The notes under the pieces: model-generated
Told to the model about the DNA's origin: nothing
The model's database searches: none
The model's input: the letters and a program-made list of their open reading frames with translations, nothing else
Program-made: the position numbers and the translations under genes
Assembly (NCBI RefSeq): GCF_913060805.1
Contig: NZ_CAJXTC010000005.1
Location: 124,001 to 188,000 of the forward strand
Direction: 5' to 3'
DNA length: 64,000 bases
DNA from: an uncultured Draconibacterium sp.
GTDB taxonomy: Bacteria; Bacteroidota; Bacteroidia; Bacteroidales; Prolixibacteraceae
Shown: in pieces, positions 1 to 9,358 of the stretch
Layout: every line of letters begins with the position of its first letter
Position numbering within the stretch: position 1 is the stretch's first letter

Positions 1-566
1 TTGGCGTTACTCCAAAGTCTTATTTCGACAAGTAACAACACCTTTTAATTTTAATTAACAGCGGAGCCGCTTTCAATGGTGCCCCGCTTGGGCAAGTTCA
101 TTCATTATTGCATATGTGTGTTTGGTGCACAAACAGGTTCAATCTTCCTCCTGCGGCCTTGTTTCAGGCCATTGTTTTCGTTTTCTTATGTGTGGTGTGT
201 GTTTTGTAAGTGGCAGTTCTACAGTGCGATAGAGTAAAGTTTTACATTTGTGCTAGTTTCCTGAACATCCGTTATCGTAGGAATTTGTGGTTTTCTCTTT
301 CTTGTGGGAACTAAATTAAACGAGAAGTGTACATGCATTCTTAAAATGATAACGAGTAAAAAATCAAACTTAAATTTCTATTCTATGAGAAAAACTTAAT
401 AACGAAAACCTGGCTAGTGCTGAAGATCATTCAACATAAAAAGATCGGCAGCAGGTACTGAACAAAAAACTCGAAATTGAAAAAACAACAAATGATAGGA
501 AGTTGTCGGTTCCTTTTCTGAACCTAGAGTCGGCAACAGTAATTACTAAATTAAAAACGATGTGAA
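1..566. other. Intergenic/leader region upstream of the first SusC gene
   Basis: No convincing gene is seen here. The stretch contains a small hairpin near 154-170 (ggcct/aggcc arms) followed by a T-rich run, which could be the terminator of a gene left of the window, and a possible -7 box at 243-250. The remaining 300 or so bases before the SusC start are A-rich and would form a long untranslated leader if that promoter is used. Confidence 0.5.
234..250 (+). promoter_or_regulatory. Possible promoter -7 box with overlapping small palindrome
   Basis: TAcaTTTG at 243-250 matches the Bacteroidota -7 consensus TAnnTTTG. A small inverted repeat (gtaaa-gt-tttac, 234-245) overlaps it. No TTG-type -33 element is seen at the expected 19-base distance, so the call is weak. 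It would give a leader of about 310 nt for the SusC gene. Confidence 0.28.
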
Positions 567-3500
567 ATGAAATCTATTCAATCAAGAAAAACACGAATGT
601 TCTGCTATGTCTTGTTTCTCCTGATCTTTCCATTCACAGTATTTGGTCAATCCAGCAGGATTTCCGGAACTGTTTATGATGCGGACGGAGTAACTTTACC
701 CGGTGTAACAGTAATGGTTGTAGGTACAACAAATGGTACCACTACCGACATTGATGGTAAATACACCATTAATGCAAATGCTGAAGACGTATTACAATTC
801 TCTTACATTGGATTTAAAACTCAAGAAGTCCAGTTAGAGGGAAAAACAACTATTGATGTAACAATGGCGGTTGAAACCATTGGTATTGATGAAGTTGTTG
901 CTATTGGTTACGGTACCCAACGTAAAGGTGAAGTAACCAGTGCTATTGCCAGTGTAAAATCGGAAGATTTTACGGTGGGTAAAATTGGCGATGCTGCCGA
1001 ACTGGTAAAAGGTAAAATTGCCGGTTTAAGTATTACCAATACTTCGGGCGACCCGAATGCCACTTCAAACATTATGCTGCGTGGTGTTACTACCATTATG
1101 GGTAATGTGTCGCCACTTGTACTTGTTGACGGAATTGAAGGTTCCCTAACAACCGTTGCTCCGGAAAACATTGAGTCGATCGACGTATTGAAAGATGCTT
1201 CGGCAGCTGCTATTTATGGTACAAGGGGTGCTAACGGTGTAATCCTTATTACTACCAAATCAGGTAAACGCGGTTCGTACTCAAATGCAACTTATTCAAG
1301 TTACGCATCTGTATCGGAGTGGTACAAAACCGCCGATTTTATGGATACGCACGATGTAATTTATGGTCGTACCAATTTCCCTTACGATGGTTACGATACT
1401 GATTGGTTAAAAGCCATTACACGTAAAGGTGGTTACACTCAAAACCACTCATTAAGTTTCGAAGGCGGATCTGACAAATCATCTTACTCGGCAAACGTTA
1501 CCTATTCGGATGAAGAAGGTATTATGCGTAAGAGTGATAGTGAAGACCTGAAAGCTCAATTGGATTTTAGCCAGTATGCGCTAAACGATATTGTGAAATT
1601 AAACCTGAATGTATTGTATTCAACACATAACAATACGAACAATAACAATGCTTACGCGTATCGTCAGGCATTAATTCACAACCCATCGTCTCCAGTTTAT
1701 CACGAAGATGGTGCTTACTACGAAGAGTTTAACCGTTTTCAGTACTACAACCCTGTAGGAATACAAAACGAGCGTATTGGTGATTACCGCAGCAAGTACG
1801 CGCGCGTGGTTGGAAACATTACTGTTGAGCCGATTAAAAACTGGCAAACTAACCTGATGTTATCACGTGGTGAAACATCTACAACAGGTCAGGACTACTA
1901 CACAAGTAAGTTTTATTCGCAAAGTACTGTTGATCCTGAAGATCAATACAGAACAATTCCTCGCGTTAGAGGTGGCGCCGGAAAATCATCGAGCAACTAC
2001 AAAAGTGAAAACGTAGAATTGACTTCGAAATATAATTTTGAAATTGAAAAGAGCCGTGTAACAGCTTTGGTTGGTTACAGCTACTTGTATAATGTGTCAG
2101 ATGGTTTCAGTGCAGGTAACTCTGAATTCCCATCAGAATCGTATTTATACAACAACCTCGGACAAGGTTTGTACTTAACCGATGAAGACCACACAGCAAG
2201 TATGGGATCGTCGAAGTCTGATAATAAACTAGTCGGTTTCTTTGGCCGTGCAAGTTACAGCTACGACAATCGTTTTAACCTGATTGCAGCTGTTCGTCGC
2301 GAAGGTTCTTCTAAATTCGGTGAAAACCACAAATGGGGTACTTTCCCATCAGCATCGGTTGGTTGGACAATCAGCAACGAATCGTTTATGCAGGCAGCAA
2401 CCTGGCTCGATAACTTAAAACTACGTGCCGGTTATGGTGTAACAGGTGTAATTCCTGGAAACAACTACATGTCGTTAACTACATACGACTACGATGCTTA
2501 CGGTAAGCACTTAAGTCAGGATGGTGTGTGGACTCCTTCGTTAAAGGTAGCACAAAACCCTAACCCTGATTTGAAATGGGAAACTACCCGCGAGGTAAAC
2601 ATTGGTGTTGACTGGACTATGTTTGATTCAAGATTAACTGGTTCGGTTGACGTGTACTCGAAAAAGACAGTAGACTTATTATACGACTATGCAGTACCTG
2701 TTCCACCAAACATGTACGGATGGACAACTGCTAACGTTGGTGAAATGCAAAACCGCGGTATTGAGTTTATGGTTTCAGGATCGCCGGTTAAAAAAGGTGA
2801 TTTCGAATGGAACTCAACTTTAACTCTGTCGCACAATGCCAACAAACTGTTGAGCTTGTCGAACGATTTATACGAAACTGATAACTTCATGGAAGTTGGT
2901 GGTGTTAGCGATCCTATTTCGGTAGCTACTCACGCCATGGAAGTTGGCCAACCTTTAGGTGATTTCTGGGGACTTCGTTCAGTAGGCGTTAGCAAAGATG
3001 GTTTTGTTTTGGTTGAAGTTTACGACGACGAAACTGATACATGGTCGGTTAAAGAATTTGATACAAGTTACAACCTGGAGTCAAATCGTCAGCGTTTAGG
3101 AAACGGTTTACCAAGTGTTTATGCCGGATGGAACAACACTTTCCGTTACAAAAACTTCGATTTGAGTGCAATGATCACCGGTCAGTTCGGTTACCAGATT
3201 TTGAATGTTCAACGTAGTTTCTACGAAAACAACTCAATCGCTTACAACCGCTTGAAAACTGCAGCCGACTTACATCCTGCAATTACTCCTGATGGAGCTC
3301 CTGTAATTGATGAAGCTACAGGCGAACAATTGATGGTTAAATTGTCAGGTTCAATGCCACAAGGTGTTTGGAGCGACCATATTGAAGATGGTGACTTTAT
3401 TAAACTGAGCAACGTTACTTTAGGTTACACGCTGCCAATCACAGGTAATTTTGAAAAATACATCAAAAACCTGCGTTTGTATGTTAGTGGTCAGAACCTT

Positions 3501-3629
3501 TTCTGTATTACCGGTTACTCAGGTTTAGATCCTGAAGTATCAACTTACTTCCTGGCACCTGGTATCGACGACCGTGATAAGTATCCAACTGTTCGTTCAT
3601 ACACTTTTGGACTTTCTGTTAACTTTTAA
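567..3629 (+). CDS. SusC-like TonB-dependent outer-membrane receptor
   Basis: This 1020-residue protein imports oligomers across the outer membrane by a TonB-driven pedal-bin mechanism with its SusD partner. After an N-terminal signal peptide ending near FGQ (residue 28), a carboxypeptidase-regulatory-like fold spans about 30-115 (GTVYDADG...LPGVTV, DIDGKY). A plug domain begins near IGYGTQ (about 115) and includes the family motif DVLKDASAAAIYGTRGANGV. The 22-strand barrel fills the rest and ends in an aromatic C-terminus (GLSVNF). The length is normal for SusC. The SusD gene follows only 12 bases after the stop, so the two are co-transcribed. The imported ligand cannot be read from the sequence; downstream peptidase and arabinose genes suggest glycopeptides or arabinosides. 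Confidence 0.95.
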   Translation: MKSIQSRKTRMFCYVLFLLIFPFTVFGQSSRISGTVYDADGVTLPGVTVMVVGTTNGTTTDIDGKYTINANAEDVLQFSYIGFKTQEVQLEGKTTIDVTMAVETIGIDEVVAIGYGTQRKGEVTSAIASVKSEDFTVGKIGDAAELVKGKIAGLSITNTSGDPNATSNIMLRGVTTIMGNVSPLVLVDGIEGSLTTVAPENIESIDVLKDASAAAIYGTRGANGVILITTKSGKRGSYSNATYSSYASVSEWYKTADFMDTHDVIYGRTNFPYDGYDTDWLKAITRKGGYTQNHSLSFEGGSDKSSYSANVTYSDEEGIMRKSDSEDLKAQLDFSQYALNDIVKLNLNVLYSTHNNTNNNNAYAYRQALIHNPSSPVYHEDGAYYEEFNRFQYYNPVGIQNERIGDYRSKYARVVGNITVEPIKNWQTNLMLSRGETSTTGQDYYTSKFYSQSTVDPEDQYRTIPRVRGGAGKSSSNYKSENVELTSKYNFEIEKSRVTALVGYSYLYNVSDGFSAGNSEFPSESYLYNNLGQGLYLTDEDHTASMGSSKSDNKLVGFFGRASYSYDNRFNLIAAVRREGSSKFGENHKWGTFPSASVGWTISNESFMQAATWLDNLKLRAGYGVTGVIPGNNYMSLTTYDYDAYGKHLSQDGVWTPSLKVAQNPNPDLKWETTREVNIGVDWTMFDSRLTGSVDVYSKKTVDLLYDYAVPVPPNMYGWTTANVGEMQNRGIEFMVSGSPVKKGDFEWNSTLTLSHNANKLLSLSNDLYETDNFMEVGGVSDPISVATHAMEVGQPLGDFWGLRSVGVSKDGFVLVEVYDDETDTWSVKEFDTSYNLESNRQRLGNGLPSVYAGWNNTFRYKNFDLSAMITGQFGYQILNVQRSFYENNSIAYNRLKTAADLHPAITPDGAPVIDEATGEQLMVKLSGSMPQGVWSDHIEDGDFIKLSNVTLGYTLPITGNFEKYIKNLRLYVSGQNLFCITGYSGLDPEVSTYFLAPGIDDRDKYPTVRSYTFGLSVNF

Positions 3630-3641
3630 AAATTGAGAATT

Positions 3642-5345
3642 ATGAAATTCATAAAAAACTCTATACTTAGTTTTTCCTTAGCAATTTTATTGTTAATGGG
3701 AGCTTGTACCGACCTGGACGAAACAGTGTATTCCGGGTTGACCGATGAAACCATCGATGTAAATGACCCGGAAGTAGTTGGGTACATGATGGGTGAAGCT
3801 TTAGCTCAGTTCCGCTTCCTTTACTGGGGATGGAACGGCTACTTCGATGTAATGGAAGAATGTAGCGATATTTACATGACTCCAAAACGTCTTGGTGTTG
3901 GTTGGGGTGACCTTTACATTCCAATGCACAAACACAGTTGGAACTCTACACAAGGCCACATTGATGCATTATGGAACTATGCCTATGTAGGAATTGGTTA
4001 TGCCAACAAAACGCTTGATGTATTACCTGAAACAGGTCCGGAACAAGCGCAAATGCGTTTTATCCGTGCATTAAACTACTACGTGTTGCTTGATGCATTC
4101 CGTAACGTGCCATTGGAAACAACTCAGGACACTGAACCTGGATACCTTCCGGAACAAGCAGATGCTCAAGAAATTTTTGATTTCTGTGTAAGCGAATTGA
4201 ATGCTATTAAAGATGATCTTGGAACTGAAAAAGTATTTGGTTATGCGAACCGCTTTGCTGCCGATATGGCGCTGGCAAAATTGTACCTTAACTACAATGC
4301 ATATTTCGGAACAAACGATAATTCATATTACACATTGGCTTTAGCCGAGGTTAATGATGTAATCGAGAACGGTGGTTATTCACTGGCTCCAAATTACCTT
4401 GATAACTTTAAAGTAGACATCGACGGATCGCCGGAAGTAATTTTCGCTATTCCGTTAGATCATACCAATGCATCGCACAACTATTTGGTAAATAAATGTT
4501 TGGTAGGTGCCGGTGCTGCTGCATACGGTTACAATGGTTCGCCATGGAACGGTAGCTGTGCTGTACCTCAGTTTATCGATACTTACGAAGAAGGTGACAT
4601 GCGTTTAGGTTATACCTGGGCAGGTGGTGTACAACATTTTGCAACTGAAGATGCTGATGGTAATACCATTCCTCAATCAGGCGATCCTATTCCTTTTGGA
4701 ACCGACGACTGGGCTGGCGAAGGTTACCTGAACTACTCAAGAAACGTTCACTCAATTGATAATCCTGGTGCCTACCAGCAAGAAGGTTACCGTTTTGTGA
4801 AAAGCGAAATTGAAGCTGGCGACTATGGTACTTACGGAAACGACGTAGCTTTCTTCCGTTTGGCTGATGCTATGTTTATTAAAGCTGAGTGTTTACTTCG
4901 TTTAGGACAGGATGAGCAAACTGCTGCCGACCTGATTACTGAAGTACGTAGCCGTTCTTTCGATTCTGCACAGGGTGCTGTTCGTACAGTTGCCGACCTG
5001 AAAGGTGGTAGTATTTACGATTACGGACACCGCGAATACACCAGCGAAGGATTTGCTAACTACGATCCTGCATCATACATCGTAACCATCGAAGGTGGTG
5101 ATGATATTGAATTAGGTGGTTTATTAGATGACCTGGCATGGGAATTTGCCGGCGAGCATCACCGTCGTCAAGACCTTGTTCGTTTTAAAATGAGCGATGG
5201 TAGAAATGTATTTAACGGAAAATCATGGTTCTGTAAAGATGCCACAACTGAAACACATTGGGACTATTTCCCAATTCCGAAAGCAGCTTTAGATGCTAAC
5301 ATTTCACTTGTTCAAAACGATGGTTATCAGGGTGCGACAAATTAA
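3642..5345 (+). CDS. SusD/RagB-like surface glycan-binding lipoprotein
   Basis: This 567-residue lipoprotein is the lid that binds ligand over the SusC pore at the cell surface. The signal peptide ends in a lipobox (LLLMGAC) with the acylated Cys at about residue 22. The middle has SusD-type TPR helices (AQMRFIRALNYYVLLDAF, ANRFAADMALAKLYLNY), and the C-terminal part keeps the RLADAMFIKAECLLRLG and EFAGEHHRRQDLVRF motifs typical of SusD. An upstream TTG at 3633 is in frame, but the ATG at 3642 gives a canonical lipoprotein signal and is preferred. It lies directly after SusC and before the DUF4859-like lipoprotein, the usual place of a PUL binding partner. Confidence 0.95.
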   Translation: MKFIKNSILSFSLAILLLMGACTDLDETVYSGLTDETIDVNDPEVVGYMMGEALAQFRFLYWGWNGYFDVMEECSDIYMTPKRLGVGWGDLYIPMHKHSWNSTQGHIDALWNYAYVGIGYANKTLDVLPETGPEQAQMRFIRALNYYVLLDAFRNVPLETTQDTEPGYLPEQADAQEIFDFCVSELNAIKDDLGTEKVFGYANRFAADMALAKLYLNYNAYFGTNDNSYYTLALAEVNDVIENGGYSLAPNYLDNFKVDIDGSPEVIFAIPLDHTNASHNYLVNKCLVGAGAAAYGYNGSPWNGSCAVPQFIDTYEEGDMRLGYTWAGGVQHFATEDADGNTIPQSGDPIPFGTDDWAGEGYLNYSRNVHSIDNPGAYQQEGYRFVKSEIEAGDYGTYGNDVAFFRLADAMFIKAECLLRLGQDEQTAADLITEVRSRSFDSAQGAVRTVADLKGGSIYDYGHREYTSEGFANYDPASYIVTIEGGDDIELGGLLDDLAWEFAGEHHRRQDLVRFKMSDGRNVFNGKSWFCKDATTETHWDYFPIPKAALDANISLVQNDGYQGATN

Positions 5346-5384
5346 TTGGAGTAATACACTACTGAAAATTAAAAATTTAAACAA

Positions 5385-7289
5385 ATGAAAAAGATACATA
5401 TATTATTAATTCTGGCGCTGGTTATCACGGCAGGATTATTTAGTTGCGGAGACAACGAAGACTTTAGCAGTATGCACGTCCTTACGGACGACGAGATTGC
5501 TGAAATAGCTCGCCAGGATTCGATTGCAGAGGCTCAGAAAAACATGATCAATGCAGATCTGATCCTTGAATATTCAATGGACATTACCATTAGTGCAAGC
5601 TTGTACGATGGTGGTAGTTTAGAAATTGAATTGGATAAAATTGCTGAAGCATTTGGTATTACTGAAGAAGAATTAATTGCAGGTATTGCTGGCGAAAGCG
5701 GAGCCCCTGAAATTAAAGGTTTTGCTATCGACGGATCTACTCACAATGATTTTGCGAGTGCAGCAAACACCAACGCTCCTTGGGGACACTGGTGGGATGC
5801 TGAAGGTGATGTAGTTGATTATGGCGATGATGCAATGGTTTTTGCTGAATTCTGGCCTGAAGATGCCTATTTTACAATTGGTCAATTTCCTGGTCATCTG
5901 GTAGAAGGACAACAGGTTGTATTCATTGAAGGATTGAAATACAACGAAGTTCGTGTTGCTGTTGTAGTTACTGTTAATGCTACTGTGCCGGGTGCTGTTG
6001 TGGCCGATGTGGTAAGCGAGCAGGATATTACAGTTGATGTAACTCCGAAAAGTGTTTACGATGCACAGCCGGTTGATTTCGACTTGGATGCAGTATTGAG
6101 CGATTTGGGTATTTCATCGATGGATGAAGTAACATTCTTAGGTGTTAACGCCGATGGTTCGTATGCTCAGGAAGCTGAAACCGGAAATGGTTTCTGGTAC
6201 AATGCCGATGGTTTTGTAACTACTTACTCAACCGGCGACCAGACCGTTTATACAAACTATGGCGACTTTGAAGCTAACCAGATCAGTCTTGGTCAAATGC
6301 CAGATGTTGTAACTGAAGGTATGAACTTTACGATCAAGTACGGTTTCATGGTAAATAGCAAAATCGTTATGCTGAATTTAACAGTAAACGCAATTGGTTA
6401 TATCGATCCTGAAACAGCACCTGAAGGCGATCCTGAAAGTGTAACAATCGATGTTACATTAAGCAAAGAATACACTGACGATTATGCAAGTGTAACCTAC
6501 GATATTCAGGAAACATTGCGTCAGGCATTTAAAATGACAACGTACCAGATTCACATGGCAATTAATTCAGGAGAGATCGTAGTGTACAACGGCGAGATCG
6601 CTGATTCAGTAACATACACTGCTGATGTACCTGGATATTGGTTAGCTGCTGATGGTTCTGATGTTCCTTACGCCGATGGTGTTGTTTGGACAAGTATCGG
6701 ACACAGCGAAACTGAGCTTTACCTGTTCGGTGGTAACCACCCTGCAAACGCAGTAGCCGGCGATGAAGTTACAACTACTTACATTGTTGAATACAATGGA
6801 ACTACTGTAACAATAAACTTAACATTCAGCATTTTAGCTGATAGCTATGTTGATCCGGAAACAGCTCCTGCAGGTGATCCTGAAGATTTAACAGCGACAA
6901 TTGCATTAAGCAAAGCATATAGCGACGATTATGTACCGGTAACTGAAGATGTAAAAGAAACATTACGTCAGGCATTTAAAATGACTACTTACCAGATCCA
7001 TAAAGCAATGCAGGACGGAACACTTAAACTTTATCAAGGTGAAGTTACTGAAGCAGATCCTGCTTACACCGCTACAGGTGTTGGCTACTGGCTGAATGCC
7101 GATGGCGCTGCTGTTGGTTACGCAGAGGGAGTTGTTTATTGTGCATTGGAACATAGTGAAACAGAGTTGTTCTTAAGCGCGGGTAACCACCCTGAAAATG
7201 CGGCTGCCGGTGATGTTGTTACAACAACCTACATTGCTACCTGCAACGGAGGTTCGGTAACTTTTGATATTACATATACTGTAGAATAG
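5385..7289 (+). CDS. Lipoprotein of four DUF4859-like repeats, probable surface glycan-binding protein
   Basis: A 634-residue lipoprotein with signal peptide and lipobox (LFSCG, Cys about 21). After a short linker the protein is built from four related domains of about 130-150 residues (roughly 55-195, 205-340, 345-490, 494-634). They share motifs such as GxWxxADG, an acidic-aromatic core and a closing TTTYI or VVTVNA beta strand. I recognise these as DUF4859-like; the fold and ligand are not known to me. Repeats 3 and 4 are nearly identical in places (both hold ETLRQAFKMTTYQIH). Position immediately after SusD is where SusE/F-type surface glycan-binding proteins sit, so a binding role is inferred. 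The next gene carries the same kind of domain at its C-terminus, implying both bind the same target. Confidence 0.75.
   Translation: MKKIHILLILALVITAGLFSCGDNEDFSSMHVLTDDEIAEIARQDSIAEAQKNMINADLILEYSMDITISASLYDGGSLEIELDKIAEAFGITEEELIAGIAGESGAPEIKGFAIDGSTHNDFASAANTNAPWGHWWDAEGDVVDYGDDAMVFAEFWPEDAYFTIGQFPGHLVEGQQVVFIEGLKYNEVRVAVVVTVNATVPGAVVADVVSEQDITVDVTPKSVYDAQPVDFDLDAVLSDLGISSMDEVTFLGVNADGSYAQEAETGNGFWYNADGFVTTYSTGDQTVYTNYGDFEANQISLGQMPDVVTEGMNFTIKYGFMVNSKIVMLNLTVNAIGYIDPETAPEGDPESVTIDVTLSKEYTDDYASVTYDIQETLRQAFKMTTYQIHMAINSGEIVVYNGEIADSVTYTADVPGYWLAADGSDVPYADGVVWTSIGHSETELYLFGGNHPANAVAGDEVTTTYIVEYNGTTVTINLTFSILADSYVDPETAPAGDPEDLTATIALSKAYSDDYVPVTEDVKETLRQAFKMTTYQIHKAMQDGTLKLYQGEVTEADPAYTATGVGYWLNADGAAVGYAEGVVYCALEHSETELFLSAGNHPENAAAGDVVTTTYIATCNGGSVTFDITYTVE
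6405..7286 (+). repeat. Intragenic tandem repeat, 447-bp period (repeats 3 and 4 of the DUF4859-like protein)
   Basis: The units begin at 6405 (gatcctgaaacagc) and 6852 (gatccggaaacagc), exactly 447 bp or 149 codons apart. The 15-residue peptide ETLRQAFKMTTYQIH starts at 6510 in one copy and 6957 in the other, with only synonymous base changes between them. This points to a fairly recent in-frame duplication followed by purifying selection. Confidence 0.8.
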
Positions 7290-7302
7290 ATTAATATTTA
7301 TA

Positions 7303-9354
7303 ATGATTTTTAAATCAATATTTAAAGCGCATAAGTCGGAGAAATCCGGCTTATGCTCCTTTACCTTCCTGTTTATTTTTTTATTCGTTTTTGCTGCCTG
7401 CGGAAACGATAGTGTAACTCCTGATCCCGATCCGGAGCCTGATCCGGTTGATACAACCACTACAACACCTCCGGTTGATACCGTTGTGGTGTTAAGCGAA
7501 TCAGACGTTACGGATTATGAAAAATTTTATAAGCCCGGCGAGTTTGTCAACATGGATTTTTTGCGCGGCGACAGCAAATGGTCGTTCGTACGCAGCAAAC
7601 AATCGGAGCACTTTATCGTGTTCTGGGAACCACAATTTGGTTTAGATCCGAATGCTGCCAGTGTACCTGAAGCACTGCGCGTAGATATTGACGATCTGTT
7701 GGAAAAGGCTGAATCATTCTTCGATGTGAACGTAAACACATTGGGTTTTGCCGAACTTGGAGCAGGTAAGTCAAACCTCGATAAGTATAAAATGGAAATC
7801 TACTTGTTGTACCAAACCGAGTGGTTGGCAACGGGTAGTGGATACGATGATATGATTGGTGCGCTTTGGGTAAATCCGAGTACCTGTAAGCCTGTAGGTT
7901 CTACAATTGCACACGAAATTGGACACAGTTTCCAGTACCAGGTGTATGCAGACTTACTGGCCTATGGCGGAATTCCAAACGAATTTAACCGTGGTTTCCG
8001 ATATGGTTTCGGTGGTAACGGCGGAAACGGCTTCTGGGAGCAATGTGCACAGTGGCAGTCGTTCCAATCGTACCCGGTTGAAGCTTTTCAATCGTATAAC
8101 TTTGGTGTTTATATGGCTAATTATCATCGTCACTTCGGTCACGAGTGGCAGCGGTACGCAAGTTACTGGTTGCAGTATTACTGGGCTGATAAACACGGCA
8201 TCGACTTTTTGGGCAAATTGTGGCGCGAATCAGTAGGACCGGAAGATCCGATTGAAGCCTACATGCGCATAAACGGTATGTCGGTAGCCGAAATGAATAA
8301 CGAACTTTACGATGCGGTATCGCATTTAGTAACCTGGGATATTGATGCCATCCGCGAAACCGGAAGCAACTATATCGGACAGTTTGAATATAAATTTTAC
8401 ACAGCTGCTGATGGAAGTTACCAGGTAGCATACAGCAAATGTCCCGGAACAACCGGATACAATGTAATCCCGTTAAATGTTCCGGAAGCCGGTACTGTGG
8501 TTACCACAAAATTTGCTCTTCTGCAGCCGGGATCAGCTCTTGCAGCCAACGACCCCGGAACTTACGACGAAAACGGTACGTCAATGACGACCTCGAACTA
8601 TAATCCGGGCACACTCACCAGAGCCGGGTTCCGATATGGTTATGTGGCATTGCTCGAATCGGGCGAACGCGTTTACGGCGAGATGAACCGTAAATTGTCT
8701 GCCGAAATCGAATTTACCGTACCCGAAGGTTGCGAACGTTTGTGGCTGGTAGTTTTAGGTGCTCCTTCATCATACGAATCGCATGGTTGGGACGAAAAGG
8801 AAAGCAACGACGACCAGTGGCCTTATTCAGTGAGTTTCACCAATACCGATTTATTAGGAAACGTAGTTATCGATCCGAATGCCGATCCGGAAGATCTGAC
8901 ATTGACTTACGACGTTTCGTTTCCGGCTGATGCGGAAAATTATACAGGTGACTACGTAAACTTGAATACCAATGGCGATATAAACAAAGTGGTTCAGGCT
9001 TTGGCACTGCAACCATCAGAAATTACAGGCGCGTTATTAGGTATCGGTGCAACACCACAAGAAGGTAAAATTGCCTTTGCAGCTGTTCAGTCGGATGGTT
9101 CGTTAAGTTACAATTTCACGGCAAACGACTACGGATTTTGGTTCGATAGCAATGGCGACGTAATTGGCTGGGGTAACGACAACGACAGTAAAGTATTTAG
9201 CGAATTTGCCGTTGGTACTTTCGAGTTCCATATTGGCCAGTTCCCCGGAAAATCAAGCGCCGGTGATACGTACACCATAAAAGAAGCTTTGGTTTACCAG
9301 AAAGATGGTACACAATACCAGGTAACATTTGTATTTAACGTTACAATAAATTAG
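7303..9354 (+). CDS. DUF6055-type secreted zinc-peptidase-like lipoprotein with C-terminal DUF4859-like domain
   Basis: A 683-residue lipoprotein: a lysine-rich n-region, a hydrophobic core and a lipobox (FAACG), then a proline/threonine-rich linker (residues about 38-65) that probably holds the enzyme off the membrane. The catalytic part (about 80-400) resembles DUF6055 and contains HEIGH at H204-E205-H208, with a likely third zinc ligand E246 in the FWEQCAQW motif, so a gluzincin-like peptidase is expected. The last 140 or so residues (from about 545) repeat the DUF4859-like domain seen in the previous gene (FWFDSNGDVIGWG, GQFPGKSSAGD). It follows that gene by 13 bases and precedes the CotH gene by 4. 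Peptidase activity is inferred from the motif; substrate is unknown. Confidence 0.72.
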   Translation: MIFKSIFKAHKSEKSGLCSFTFLFIFLFVFAACGNDSVTPDPDPEPDPVDTTTTTPPVDTVVVLSESDVTDYEKFYKPGEFVNMDFLRGDSKWSFVRSKQSEHFIVFWEPQFGLDPNAASVPEALRVDIDDLLEKAESFFDVNVNTLGFAELGAGKSNLDKYKMEIYLLYQTEWLATGSGYDDMIGALWVNPSTCKPVGSTIAHEIGHSFQYQVYADLLAYGGIPNEFNRGFRYGFGGNGGNGFWEQCAQWQSFQSYPVEAFQSYNFGVYMANYHRHFGHEWQRYASYWLQYYWADKHGIDFLGKLWRESVGPEDPIEAYMRINGMSVAEMNNELYDAVSHLVTWDIDAIRETGSNYIGQFEYKFYTAADGSYQVAYSKCPGTTGYNVIPLNVPEAGTVVTTKFALLQPGSALAANDPGTYDENGTSMTTSNYNPGTLTRAGFRYGYVALLESGERVYGEMNRKLSAEIEFTVPEGCERLWLVVLGAPSSYESHGWDEKESNDDQWPYSVSFTNTDLLGNVVIDPNADPEDLTLTYDVSFPADAENYTGDYVNLNTNGDINKVVQALALQPSEITGALLGIGATPQEGKIAFAAVQSDGSLSYNFTANDYGFWFDSNGDVIGWGNDNDSKVFSEFAVGTFEFHIGQFPGKSSAGDTYTIKEALVYQKDGTQYQVTFVFNVTIN

Positions 9355-9358
9355 CACA

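Noticed and set aside
60-71. Small palindrome agcgg-ag-ccgct near the window start
   Set aside because: Five base pairs with a two-base loop cannot form a stable terminator, and it has no T-run.
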